From an uncultured Bacilli bacterium (GTDB lineage: Bacteria; Bacillota_I; Bacilli_A; RF39; UBA660): a stretch of DNA of 18,651 nucleotides. This document shows positions 7,328 to 12,939 of this stretch, one piece after another. Position 1 is the stretch's first letter. Each line of letters opens with the position of its first letter. The notes below the pieces were generated by a model. It worked only from the letters and a program-made list of their open reading frames with translations, had not been told where the DNA came from and ran no database searches. The stretch is from contig CAKOQK010000024.1 of the NCBI GenBank assembly GCA_934101225.1, forward strand, positions 1 to 18,651, given 5' to 3'. The translations under genes were made by a program, and so were the position numbers.

Positions 7328-7931
7328 CTGTTGGTTTGATAATAACGTGTCTATTAGGTTCTTCACCTTCGGAAATTGTAGTAATTCCTTTCATATTTGT
7401 TAAGCAATTATGAACAATTCTTCTTTCATATGAATTCATATTTTCCATTACTATCTCTTGTTTAGTATTTTTAACTTCTCTAGCTAAATTTTTAGCTAAT
7501 CTTTCAATGTGAGTTATTTGTTTATCTTTGTAATTTTCAACATCAAGATTTAAATATGGATATACTCCAATTTGATTATATATATATTGTTTGCAAATTG
7601 TTGATAAGGCAGTTAAATTTTTACCATCTCTTCCAATTAATATTGAATTATTGTTTGAAAATATTTTGATATTAATTTGTTTTTCTCTAATATTAGTTTC
7701 AAATTTAACTTCTAATCCCATGTTGTTAATAGTCTCTTCTAAAAATGATTTAATAGCGTTTTGAACTTCAGTTAGTTTTACAATTGTAAATTTAACTGTA
7801 TCGCTTTTTAAGAAACCACCTTTGTTAATTTGTTTATGATATAATATTTCATTTTCTGTTATATTTAAATCTGATAAGGCTTTTTCAAATACCTCATTTT
7901 CTTTTTTTCCTTCATATGAATATACTTCCAC
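7320..7931 (-). CDS. jag: Jag/KhpB, KH and R3H domain RNA-binding protein
   Basis: This is the SpoIIIJ-associated protein (Jag, also KhpB or EloR), an RNA-binding protein that in Firmicutes partners KhpA and affects cell elongation and division. At 203 residues it has the full three-part layout. The N-terminal Jag domain (about 1-50) starts EVYSYEGKKENEVFEKAL. A KH domain carries its loop at ILIGRDGK (about 97-104). A C-terminal R3H domain contains ERRIVHNCL, with Arg170 and His174 giving the RxxxH motif. The start is GTG at 7931, supported by AAGGGAAG upstream and by the conserved N terminus. It begins one base after the yidC stop, so it is cotranscribed with yidC as in most Bacilli. The operon terminator follows immediately. 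Confidence 0.95.
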   Translation of the reverse strand: MEVYSYEGKKENEVFEKALSDLNITENEILYHKQINKGGFLKSDTVKFTIVKLTEVQNAIKSFLEETINNMGLEVKFETNIREKQINIKIFSNNNSILIGRDGKNLTALSTICKQYIYNQIGVYPYLNLDVENYKDKQITHIERLAKNLAREVKNTKQEIVMENMNSYERRIVHNCLTNMKGITTISEGEEPNRHVIIKPTED

Positions 7932-7932
7932 T

Positions 7933-8865
7933 TTATTTTCTTCCCTTCATTATTATTAAATTTTGAATAACGTTAAATCCATTTGTTACAACCCAGTATA
8001 AGGCAATGGCAGTTGGTAAACTAAATGATGCAATTGTTATGAACACTAACATGAAGTATGTCATCATTTTCATTTGTTTATCTTGTTCGGGATTACCACT
8101 TGTTTGAGTCATAGTGTTTTTGAATGACAAGTATGTTGTTAACATTATTAATAATAGTAACACGATATAGTAATAATTTCCAGTTCTTAATCCGATTAAT
8201 GGAGTTATACCTAAGTGGTATGCACCTAAGGTTCCTTCAAAGATTGCCGGAATACGATTTATTGCTTCTAGGAATCCGAAGAATAATGGAAATTGAATTA
8301 ATGAGATTAAACAACTTCCCATTGGGTTAATATTATATTTTTTGTAAATTTGTAACATTTCGGTACTTTTCATTGTTAATGATTGTTGATCATTTTTGTT
8401 TTCATATTTCTTTTCTAGTCTAGCTAGTTCTGGACTTGCTTTTTTCATGTTTTCAGATTGTTTCATTGTTTTAGCTGAAAATGGAACTAAGATAAGTCTA
8501 ATTAATAAGCCGACAATCATTACTGATAAACCATAGTTACCAACAAAATTTCCAATTTTAATAATTAAGTAGGCAAGTGGCATTACAATTAATTGAACCC
8601 ATAAACCACTATATGTTTTAGAATCATAAATTTTGATATTTTCACATTCAGGCAAATCTTCTAATTTAAATTCTAATTTATTTTCATATTGTTTATAAAT
8701 AGAATTTAAATTATCGTCTGTTGGTTTACATAATATATTTGATGGTAAACTTTGACCTGTTTCTTCATTTATGACTCTTTTGTTATCATTATCTGATAAG
8801 TATTTAGTACAACCTGTTAATAAGAAACATAAGCTGACTAAAATTATGATGTACTTTTTTTTCAT
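7933..8865 (-). CDS. yidC: YidC/Oxa1-family membrane protein insertase, lipoprotein type (SpoIIIJ)
   Basis: The protein inserts and folds membrane proteins together with or independently of SecYEG. It starts with a lipoprotein signal peptide: a Lys-rich start, a hydrophobic core, and lipobox LLTGC with Cys19 as the lipidated residue. The YidC core follows, with about five membrane segments beginning near residue 87. The conserved hydrophilic-groove arginine is visible in LLIRLILVPF (Arg123). Its 310 residues are somewhat more than B. subtilis SpoIIIJ, largely because of an extracytoplasmic stretch between Cys19 and the first core segment (about 20-85) that carries two cysteines (Cys46, Cys74). 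The ATG overlaps the rnpA stop (ATGA) and has AAGGAG upstream, so the two genes are translationally coupled. No second YidC copy is in the window. Confidence 0.95.
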   Translation of the reverse strand: MKKKYIIILVSLCFLLTGCTKYLSDNDNKRVINEETGQSLPSNILCKPTDDNLNSIYKQYENKLEFKLEDLPECENIKIYDSKTYSGLWVQLIVMPLAYLIIKIGNFVGNYGLSVMIVGLLIRLILVPFSAKTMKQSENMKKASPELARLEKKYENKNDQQSLTMKSTEMLQIYKKYNINPMGSCLISLIQFPLFFGFLEAINRIPAIFEGTLGAYHLGITPLIGLRTGNYYYIVLLLLIMLTTYLSFKNTMTQTSGNPEQDKQMKMMTYFMLVFITIASFSLPTAIALYWVVTNGFNVIQNLIIMKGRK

Positions 8866-9188
8866 AGTTTCTCCTTTATTACTTTAAGCAAATTATCTTC
8901 GATTTGTTTAAAATCTAAAGTATCACACTTTTTCATTATTATTATAATATAGTCATATTCATTTTTAAATACTTTTATATTAGTTCTAATAATTTCTCTT
9001 AATATTCTACGATAACGATTTCTTTTATAAGCTTTACCAAATTTTTTAGCTTGGGTAATTCCAAACCTAGGACTATCTAATTTCTTTTCCTTATAATAAA
9101 TTATAAAGAATGGAGAATAAATCTTAGTTCCGGTTTTAATAATATCGTTAAATTCATCAGCGGACTTAATTCGCATTTGAGTATTCAT
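8862..9188 (-). CDS. rnpA: ribonuclease P protein component
   Basis: This is the protein subunit of RNase P, which helps the catalytic RNA cleave 5' leaders from pre-tRNAs. Its 108 residues fit the family. The conserved basic signature appears as KRNRYRRILRE (about 55-65), containing the RNR motif, and the N-terminal substrate-binding part reads PRFGITQAKKFGKA (about 40-53). The ATG at 9188 is preceded by an excellent AGGAGGAA site. It sits between rpmH and yidC in the usual order and overlaps yidC by 4 bases. A small hairpin between rpmH and rnpA may lower its expression relative to L34. Confidence 0.95.
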   Translation of the reverse strand: MNTQMRIKSADEFNDIIKTGTKIYSPFFIIYYKEKKLDSPRFGITQAKKFGKAYKRNRYRRILREIIRTNIKVFKNEYDYIIIIMKKCDTLDFKQIEDNLLKVIKEKL

Positions 9189-9210
9189 TGTTATTCCTCC
9201 TATTGATTAG

Positions 9211-9232
9211 AATAAAAACCACTTACGTGGCT
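9211..9232 (-). terminator. weak terminator or attenuator between rpmH and rnpA
   Basis: On the minus strand AGCCAC, loop GTAA, then GTGGTT (one G-U pair) is followed by TTTATT. The stem begins at the rpmH stop codon. A short 6-bp stem with a GNRA-type tetraloop and an interrupted T-run suggests partial termination, which would give more L34 than RNase P protein. Confidence 0.4.
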
Positions 9233-9353
9233 ACTTACATAATACTTTACGACCTTTACGTCTACGAGATTTTAATATGTTAGAATTTTTTCTAGCAAAG
9301 AATCCATGTTTCTTTTTCATTTTTCTATTGTTTGGTTGATATGTTCTTTTCAT
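9231..9353 (-). CDS. rpmH: 50S ribosomal protein L34
   Basis: This is a small basic protein of the large ribosomal subunit that binds 23S rRNA. It starts MKRTYQPNNRKMKKKHGF, the hallmark of L34, and ends RRRKGRKVLCK. It is 40 residues long, where the usual length is about 44: the stretch after HGFFAR is about four residues shorter, and the usual KNGR segment there is not recognisable. The ATG at 9353 has a strong GGAGGTG site upstream. It is the first gene of the leftward rpmH-rnpA-yidC-jag operon and the gene nearest to oriC on that side. The ends are conserved, so it should be functional. Confidence 0.95.
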   Translation of the reverse strand: MKRTYQPNNRKMKKKHGFFARKNSNILKSRRRKGRKVLCK

Positions 9354-9383
9354 CGTTTGCACCTCCGCTTCATTAGTAATCAT

Positions 9384-9412
9384 AGTATAATATAAGTTAG
9401 AGAAAAAGTAAA
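9384..9412 (-). promoter_or_regulatory. promoter of the rpmH operon
   Basis: On the minus strand TTTACT (9412-9407) and TATACT (9389-9384) are separated by exactly 17 bases. This is a good sigma-A-type promoter giving a leader of about 25 bases before the rpmH ATG. The -35 lies about 10 bases from the nearest DnaA box, so DnaA binding could affect it. Confidence 0.6.
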
Positions 9413-9420
9413 GAAAAAAT

Positions 9421-9597
9421 AGTTTTCCACAATAATGTGTGGAAAAGTGGAAAACTTTTTAACAATGTGAATTTAAAATTGTTGAAATTGTGGATAAGTT
9501 GTTTACATTCCGATAAAATGGACTTATTTTTGTGGAAAAGTATGTGTATAACTATGTTTAAAAAAATTTTTTGTATTTTTTTCTTTATTTTTCCACA
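9421..9597. other. oriC: oriC, DnaA-box cluster upstream of dnaA
   Basis: The gap between rpmH and dnaA contains one perfect DnaA box on the minus strand (TGTGGATAA, 9489-9497) and several single-mismatch boxes. These are TTTTCCACA at 9423-9431 and 9589-9597 (plus strand), and TGTGGAAAA at 9438-9446 and 9531-9539 (minus strand). Weaker ones are at 9446-9454 and 9543-9551. AGTTTTCCAC (9421-9430) and GTGGAAAACT (9447-9456) form an exact 10-bp inverted repeat around another box. Genes diverge from this point: left genes are on the minus strand and right genes on the plus strand, as expected for leading-strand bias. The dominant local variant TTTTCCACA recurs in the dnaA-dnaN gap and after gyrA. 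Confidence 0.9.
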
Positions 9598-9612
9598 ATC
9601 GTGGTTTACAAT
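9584..9612 (+). promoter_or_regulatory. candidate dnaA promoter overlapping a DnaA box
   Basis: TACAAT (9607-9612) resembles a -10, with a weak TTTATT (9584-9589) 17 bases upstream. The DnaA box at 9589-9597 lies between them, which would allow the autorepression known for dnaA in other bacteria. An alternative pair is TTTACA (9502-9507) and TATTTT (9525-9530), also spaced by 17. I cannot decide between them from sequence. Confidence 0.3.
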
Positions 9613-9646
9613 AGGGGTAGCAAAAACGAAGCATCGGGGTGATGGT

Positions 9647-11029
9647 ATGGACAATGAACAATTATGGAATAATTTTTTAAAGGAAATTCAAATTAAGATA
9701 CAACCATTTTCTTTTAATAGTTGGTTAAAACCCACGAAATTACTAGGGATAAATGAAAATTCTTGTATTGTAGAAGTTGAGAGTGAGTTTCAAAAAACAT
9801 TTCTTTCTAAGAACTATACTGACTTAATGAGTGAAGTTTTATATGGAATAACTAATGTTAATTATGATTTTGAATTTGTTCTTAAAAGTGAAAAACATAA
9901 TGAAGAAATTATTAAAGAAGAAAAAAGCGTTGAAACAAAAAATCTTGGCAAATCCCTAGAAATAGAGCATAAAAAGTTAAATTCGAATTTAAAACCAGAG
10001 TATACTTTTGATAATTTTATTGTTGGAGATACTAACAGATTTGCGACTGTTTCAGCTCAAGCGGTAGCAGAAAATCCGGGAAAAATATATAATCCTTTAT
10101 TTATATATGGAAAGAGTGGTCTTGGTAAAACCCATTTAATGCATGCGATAGGAAATCAGATTGTTAAAAATTCTGGGAAAGTTGTTTTGTATGTAACTAG
10201 TAGTGAATTTATTGCAGACTTTACGGGAATGCTTAGAAAAGATAAGAATGTTGATAATTATGAGGTTATGAACAATTTTAAAGATAAATACCGTAACATT
10301 GATGTTCTTATTATAGATGATATTCAATTTTTATCGGGAGCTGATAAATCACAAGATGAATTTTTTCATACATTTACTGAATTATACGATTCAAATAAAC
10401 AAATAATTATAAGTTCAGATAGATCACCAGATGATTTAAAATTATTAGAAGAACGTTTATTAACTAGATTTAGATGGGGTTTAACAGCGAATATTTATCC
10501 ACCAGATTTTGAACTTAGATGTCAAATTCTTAGAAATAAGATGATGGGGCATGAGGTGGCGGAAATGGTTAGTGATAAAGTAATTGAATATATTGCTTCT
10601 AATTGTGATAATGACGTTAGACAATTAGAGGGAGCAATAACTAGATTATATGCTTATGCCGCAATGATGAGACCACCAGAAATAAATGTTGAATTTGCAA
10701 CAGAAGCACTTAAAGAATTTTTGGGCAAATCAATTTATATAACAAATAATATTCAAAGGATTCAAAGAGCTGTTGCTGAATATTTTAACTTAAGTGTTGA
10801 GGATTTAAAAAGTAAGAAGAGAAATGCAAACATAAATTATGCAAGACAAATTGCAATATACTTAAGTCAAACTACTACTGATGAGACTCTTGTTAAAATA
10901 GGACTCGAATTTGGAAATAGAGACCATTCAACAGTAATACATGCATGTGATAAAATAGAAGAGGATATTAACACAAATGCGAAGTTAAAAGATGATATTG
11001 AGAACATAAAAAATAAAATTGTTAATTAA
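9647..11029 (+). CDS. dnaA: chromosomal replication initiator protein DnaA
   Basis: DnaA is an AAA+ ATPase that binds DnaA boxes, melts the origin and loads the helicase. I start it at ATG 9647 (MDNEQLWNNFLKEI, 460 residues), because this matches the conserved N terminus and is preceded by GGGGTGAT. The frame stays open upstream to 9437, but that part runs through the DnaA boxes and is not protein-like. Domain I is at about 1-80, followed by a Lys/Glu-rich linker. The ATPase domain has Walker A GKSGLGKTH (about 154-162) and Walker B VLIIDDIQFL. The C-terminal helix-turn-helix carries the signature DHSTVIHACDKI (about 426-437). It is the first gene right of the origin, with DnaA boxes on both sides of it. 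The identification is secure. Confidence 0.98.
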   Translation: MDNEQLWNNFLKEIQIKIQPFSFNSWLKPTKLLGINENSCIVEVESEFQKTFLSKNYTDLMSEVLYGITNVNYDFEFVLKSEKHNEEIIKEEKSVETKNLGKSLEIEHKKLNSNLKPEYTFDNFIVGDTNRFATVSAQAVAENPGKIYNPLFIYGKSGLGKTHLMHAIGNQIVKNSGKVVLYVTSSEFIADFTGMLRKDKNVDNYEVMNNFKDKYRNIDVLIIDDIQFLSGADKSQDEFFHTFTELYDSNKQIIISSDRSPDDLKLLEERLLTRFRWGLTANIYPPDFELRCQILRNKMMGHEVAEMVSDKVIEYIASNCDNDVRQLEGAITRLYAYAAMMRPPEINVEFATEALKEFLGKSIYITNNIQRIQRAVAEYFNLSVEDLKSKKRNANINYARQIAIYLSQTTTDETLVKIGLEFGNRDHSTVIHACDKIEEDINTNAKLKDDIENIKNKIVN

Positions 11030-11099
11030 TGTGGAAAAGTTTTAAAATAAAAATTTTAAAGAAAGCCTTTAAAATAAGGATGTTTTAGAGTTTTCCACA
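11030..11099. other. oriC, second DnaA-box pair in the dnaA-dnaN gap
   Basis: TGTGGAAAA (11030-11038, minus-strand box) directly follows the dnaA stop codon. TTTTCCACA (11091-11099, plus-strand box) faces it across about 50 bases of A/T-rich sequence that is a natural candidate for unwinding. With the cluster upstream of dnaA this makes a bipartite origin flanking dnaA, the arrangement known from B. subtilis, where the unwinding region lies on this side. Confidence 0.75.
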
Positions 11100-11111
11100 A
11101 TATGAACACCA

Positions 11112-11123
11112 TTATTATTATTA
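11112..11123 (+). promoter_or_regulatory. candidate DnaA-trio element (TTA x4)
   Basis: Four consecutive TTA triplets lie 12 bases downstream of the plus-strand DnaA box at 11091-11099. Read 3' to 5' on the other strand they are AAT-AAT-AAT-AAT, which fits the DnaA-trio consensus 3'-(G/A)A(T/A)-5' described for the B. subtilis unwinding system, in the same orientation and place relative to the box. The repeat is seen; the function is inferred. Confidence 0.5.
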
Positions 11124-11144
11124 AATTAGAAAGAAGGAAATAAA

Positions 11145-12260
11145 ATGAAATTAATAATTGAAAAAAATATTTTATTAGAAAGTTTAAGTAACGTTATTAG
11201 AGCAGTATCTCCAAGAAATATTATACCTATATTAAATGGAGTTATGTTTGATTTAAAAGAAGAAGGTTTATATTTAACGGCTAGTGATAGTGATCTTGTA
11301 ATAAGAAAGTTTATTCCTAGTGAAAAGATTAAATCTATTGAAGAGACAGGTAAAATTATTATTCAAAGTAAATATCTATTAGATATAATTAAGAAGATGC
11401 CTAATTCAGATATTAATATTGAGGTTATAGATGGATTAAAGATAATAATTAGTACTGAAAATACAGTATATAATTTAAATTGTTTAAGTACTGAAGATTA
11501 TCCTAATATAAATTTAGAAACTGTTAATAACCCAATAGTTTTGAACAGTTCAATTTTAAAAGAGTTATTTTCACAAACTTTATTTGCTATTTCAACTCAG
11601 GAATCTCGTCCATTATTAACTGGTTTAAATATTAGAATTAATGGTAATGTGATGGAATGTGTTACGACCGATAGCTATAGACTTGCTAAAAAGACAATAG
11701 TTTTAGATGCTGATTATGGAACTCATGATATTGTTGTTCCGGGAAAAAATATTCAAGAATTTGATAAGATATTAACTGATGAAGAGGATGTAAAGATTAA
11801 TTTATTTAGTAATAAGTTATTATTTGAATACAATGGTTATTTATTTCAAACTAGTTTGCTTAGTGGACAATATCCTAATACGTCTAATTTAATACCAACA
11901 GATTTTGAATATATATTAACTACTAATTTAGATAATTTTTATAGCGCAATTGATAGAGCAGCTTTACTTACACAAAATAAGGATAAAAACTTAATTAATA
12001 TGAAAACAGTAGGAAATGAACTTGTTATTACTTCATTTGCTAGTGAAATTGGTAAATCTGAAGAAAGTGTTGCTATTTCTAAAAATAATGATAACGATAT
12101 TACCATTTCTTATAGTGCTAAATATATGCTTGATGCATTAAAGACTTTAAAAGATGATGAGTTAATTATATTAATGAATGGTGATTCTAAACCAATAATT
12201 TTAAAAAATGCTAAAGATGAGAGTTTAATTCAGTTGATTTTACCAATAAAAACATATTAA
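11145..12260 (+). CDS. dnaN: DNA polymerase III beta subunit (sliding clamp)
   Basis: This is the ring-shaped processivity clamp for the replicative polymerase and for repair and Okazaki-fragment enzymes. Its 371 residues match the family and cover the three repeated clamp domains. It begins MKLIIEKNILLESLSNVIRAV, with SPRNIIPILNGVMF next, a typical clamp N terminus. The middle carries LSTEDYPNI and TDSYRLA, and the C terminus ends LIQLILPIKTY. The ATG at 11145 has AGAAGGA upstream. It lies 115 bases after dnaA, across the second origin segment, and a strong terminator follows it. The dnaN transcript is therefore largely separated from the ComK-like gene and recF, unlike the more continuous layout in many Bacilli. 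Confidence 0.97.
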   Translation: MKLIIEKNILLESLSNVIRAVSPRNIIPILNGVMFDLKEEGLYLTASDSDLVIRKFIPSEKIKSIEETGKIIIQSKYLLDIIKKMPNSDINIEVIDGLKIIISTENTVYNLNCLSTEDYPNINLETVNNPIVLNSSILKELFSQTLFAISTQESRPLLTGLNIRINGNVMECVTTDSYRLAKKTIVLDADYGTHDIVVPGKNIQEFDKILTDEEDVKINLFSNKLLFEYNGYLFQTSLLSGQYPNTSNLIPTDFEYILTTNLDNFYSAIDRAALLTQNKDKNLINMKTVGNELVITSFASEIGKSEESVAISKNNDNDITISYSAKYMLDALKTLKDDELIILMNGDSKPIILKNAKDESLIQLILPIKTY

Positions 12261-12278
12261 AATTTGATATTTATAGAA

Positions 12279-12307
12279 AAGTGGATTTTAAATAATTCGC
12301 TTTTTTT
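12279..12307 (+). terminator. intrinsic terminator of dnaN
   Basis: AAGTGGATT pairs with AATTCGCTT (two G-U pairs) around TTAAAT, and the T-run at 12301-12307 follows. It ends about 45 bases after the dnaN stop codon. Confidence 0.75.
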
Positions 12308-12320
12308 AATTTTTTAAATT

Positions 12321-12350
12321 TTTTCGACAAATTTCGGCATATTTCGACAA
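12321..12350 (+). repeat. three phased 10-bp repeats upstream of the ComK-like gene
   Basis: TTTTCGACAA, ATTTCGGCAT and ATTTCGACAA lie head to tail with an exact 10-bp period. The shared core is TTTCGRCAW. They fall between the dnaN terminator and the ComK-like gene's start, with the last unit overlapping a plausible -35. One helical turn per unit suggests cooperative binding of a regulator. They are not DnaA boxes. The repeat is seen directly; the operator role is inferred. Confidence 0.6.
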
Positions 12351-12371
12351 AATGTTGTGATTTAATATACG
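12344..12371 (+). promoter_or_regulatory. candidate promoter of the ComK-like gene
   Basis: TCGACA (12344-12349; 5 of 6 to TTGACA) and TATACG (12366-12371; 4 of 6 to TATAAT) are spaced by 16 bases. TAATAT at 12363-12368 is an alternative -10. The -35 is the core of the third phased repeat. The match is moderate, but a promoter is needed here because a terminator separates the gene from dnaN. Confidence 0.35.
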
Positions 12372-12392
12372 ACTAAAGAGGGGGTGAGTAGT

Positions 12393-12842
12393 TTGAAAAG
12401 TTATAAGATTACAGAAAATACATTAGCGATTGTACCATTAAGTAAAAAGAAAACAGTTGTATATGAAAATCACGATTATTTTATTTTAGATAAGAATGTA
12501 TCATCAGTTATTAATGAAAATTGCGAATATTATGGAAGCAGTATTGATGGTAGATTAAAAGGAACTTATGCTATGCTTGGTTTTGGTTATAAGGCTCCAA
12601 TTGTTATGTCTGAACAAGATAATATGATATTTTTTCCAACATGTTCTCCTAGATTAAAAGAATGTTCTTGGATTAATTTAGGAAATATAAAAAAAATAGT
12701 TCCGGATGACGAAAAAACAACTATTCAATTTTTAAATGATGAAGAAATAAATGTAGATGCAACTTATAATATAATAAGAAATCAATACTTTAAATCTTTG
12801 TCGCTTGATAATGCATTAAAAAATAGAAAAAAAGATAAATAA
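12393..12842 (+). CDS. comK: ComK-family competence transcription factor-like protein, short form
   Basis: I assign this 149-residue protein to the ComK family from its core. It reads CEYYGSSIDGRLKGTY (about 44-59), YKAPIV (about 66-71), MIFFPT (about 78-83) and ECSWINL (about 90-96), followed by NIIRNQYFKSLSL. B. subtilis ComK has, in the same order and spacing, CRFFGSS..GR..GTY, KPPI, IFLFPT and QCGWIS. ComK binds AT-rich K-boxes and switches on DNA-uptake genes. I start it at TTG 12393, since AGGGGGTGA sits about 5 bases before it; a GTG at 12384 lies inside that site. Compared with B. subtilis ComK (192 residues) it lacks about 40 C-terminal residues, including the FMLYPK segment bound by MecA. 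It sits alone between a dnaN terminator and the recF promoter, where B. subtilis has yaaA. Whether it controls competence here is unknown. Confidence 0.8.
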   Translation: MKSYKITENTLAIVPLSKKKTVVYENHDYFILDKNVSSVINENCEYYGSSIDGRLKGTYAMLGFGYKAPIVMSEQDNMIFFPTCSPRLKECSWINLGNIKKIVPDDEKTTIQFLNDEEINVDATYNIIRNQYFKSLSLDNALKNRKKDK

Positions 12843-12865
12843 TTGTTTTAAGCAATCTTAAAATG

Positions 12866-12874
12866 TGGTATAAT
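12866..12874 (+). promoter_or_regulatory. extended -10 promoter of recF-gyrB-gyrA
   Basis: TGGTATAAT gives a perfect TATAAT (12869-12874) with a TGn extension, 24 bases after the ComK-like stop codon. The expected start site is near 12881, leaving about 60 leader bases before the recF ATG. No strong -35 is seen. Confidence 0.6.
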
Positions 12875-12875
12875 G

Positions 12876-12910
12876 AAATAGGTATAGGTACTTTAGAATA
12901 TACCTATTTT
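12876..12910 (+). terminator. hairpin between the ComK-like gene and recF, overlapping the recF start site
   Basis: AAATAGGTATA (12876-12886) and TATACCTATTT (12899-12909) are perfect 11-bp inverted copies around a 12-base loop, ending in TTTT. It can serve as the terminator of the ComK-like gene. It begins one base after the recF -10, so transcripts starting at that promoter would contain only the inner half of the left arm. Confidence 0.5.
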
Positions 12911-12939
12911 GTTCTATATGGCTTTAAAGAGGGTTTAAA

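Noticed and set aside
9437..9646. Upstream extension of the dnaA frame by 70 codons
   Set aside because: The extension translates the DnaA-box region into a Phe/Ile/Lys-rich, non-conserved peptide. The ATG at 9647 has a ribosome-binding site and matches the conserved DnaA N terminus.
9397..9654. Minus-strand open frame across oriC (85 codons)
   Set aside because: It lies over the DnaA boxes and the dnaA start, has no ribosome-binding site or recognisable protein character, and is a chance frame.
12277..12304. AAAA-GTGGA-TTTT (12277-12289) and ATAA-TTCGC-TTTT (12292-12304), resembling the two halves of a ComK K-box upstream of the ComK-like gene
   Set aside because: Most of these bases form the dnaN terminator stem and T-run, and the 15-bp distance between the half-sites does not fit the spacings known for B. 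subtilis K-boxes.
12384..12392. GTG start for the ComK-like gene
   Set aside because: The GTG is part of the AGGGGGTGA ribosome-binding site, so TTG at 12393 is the better start.
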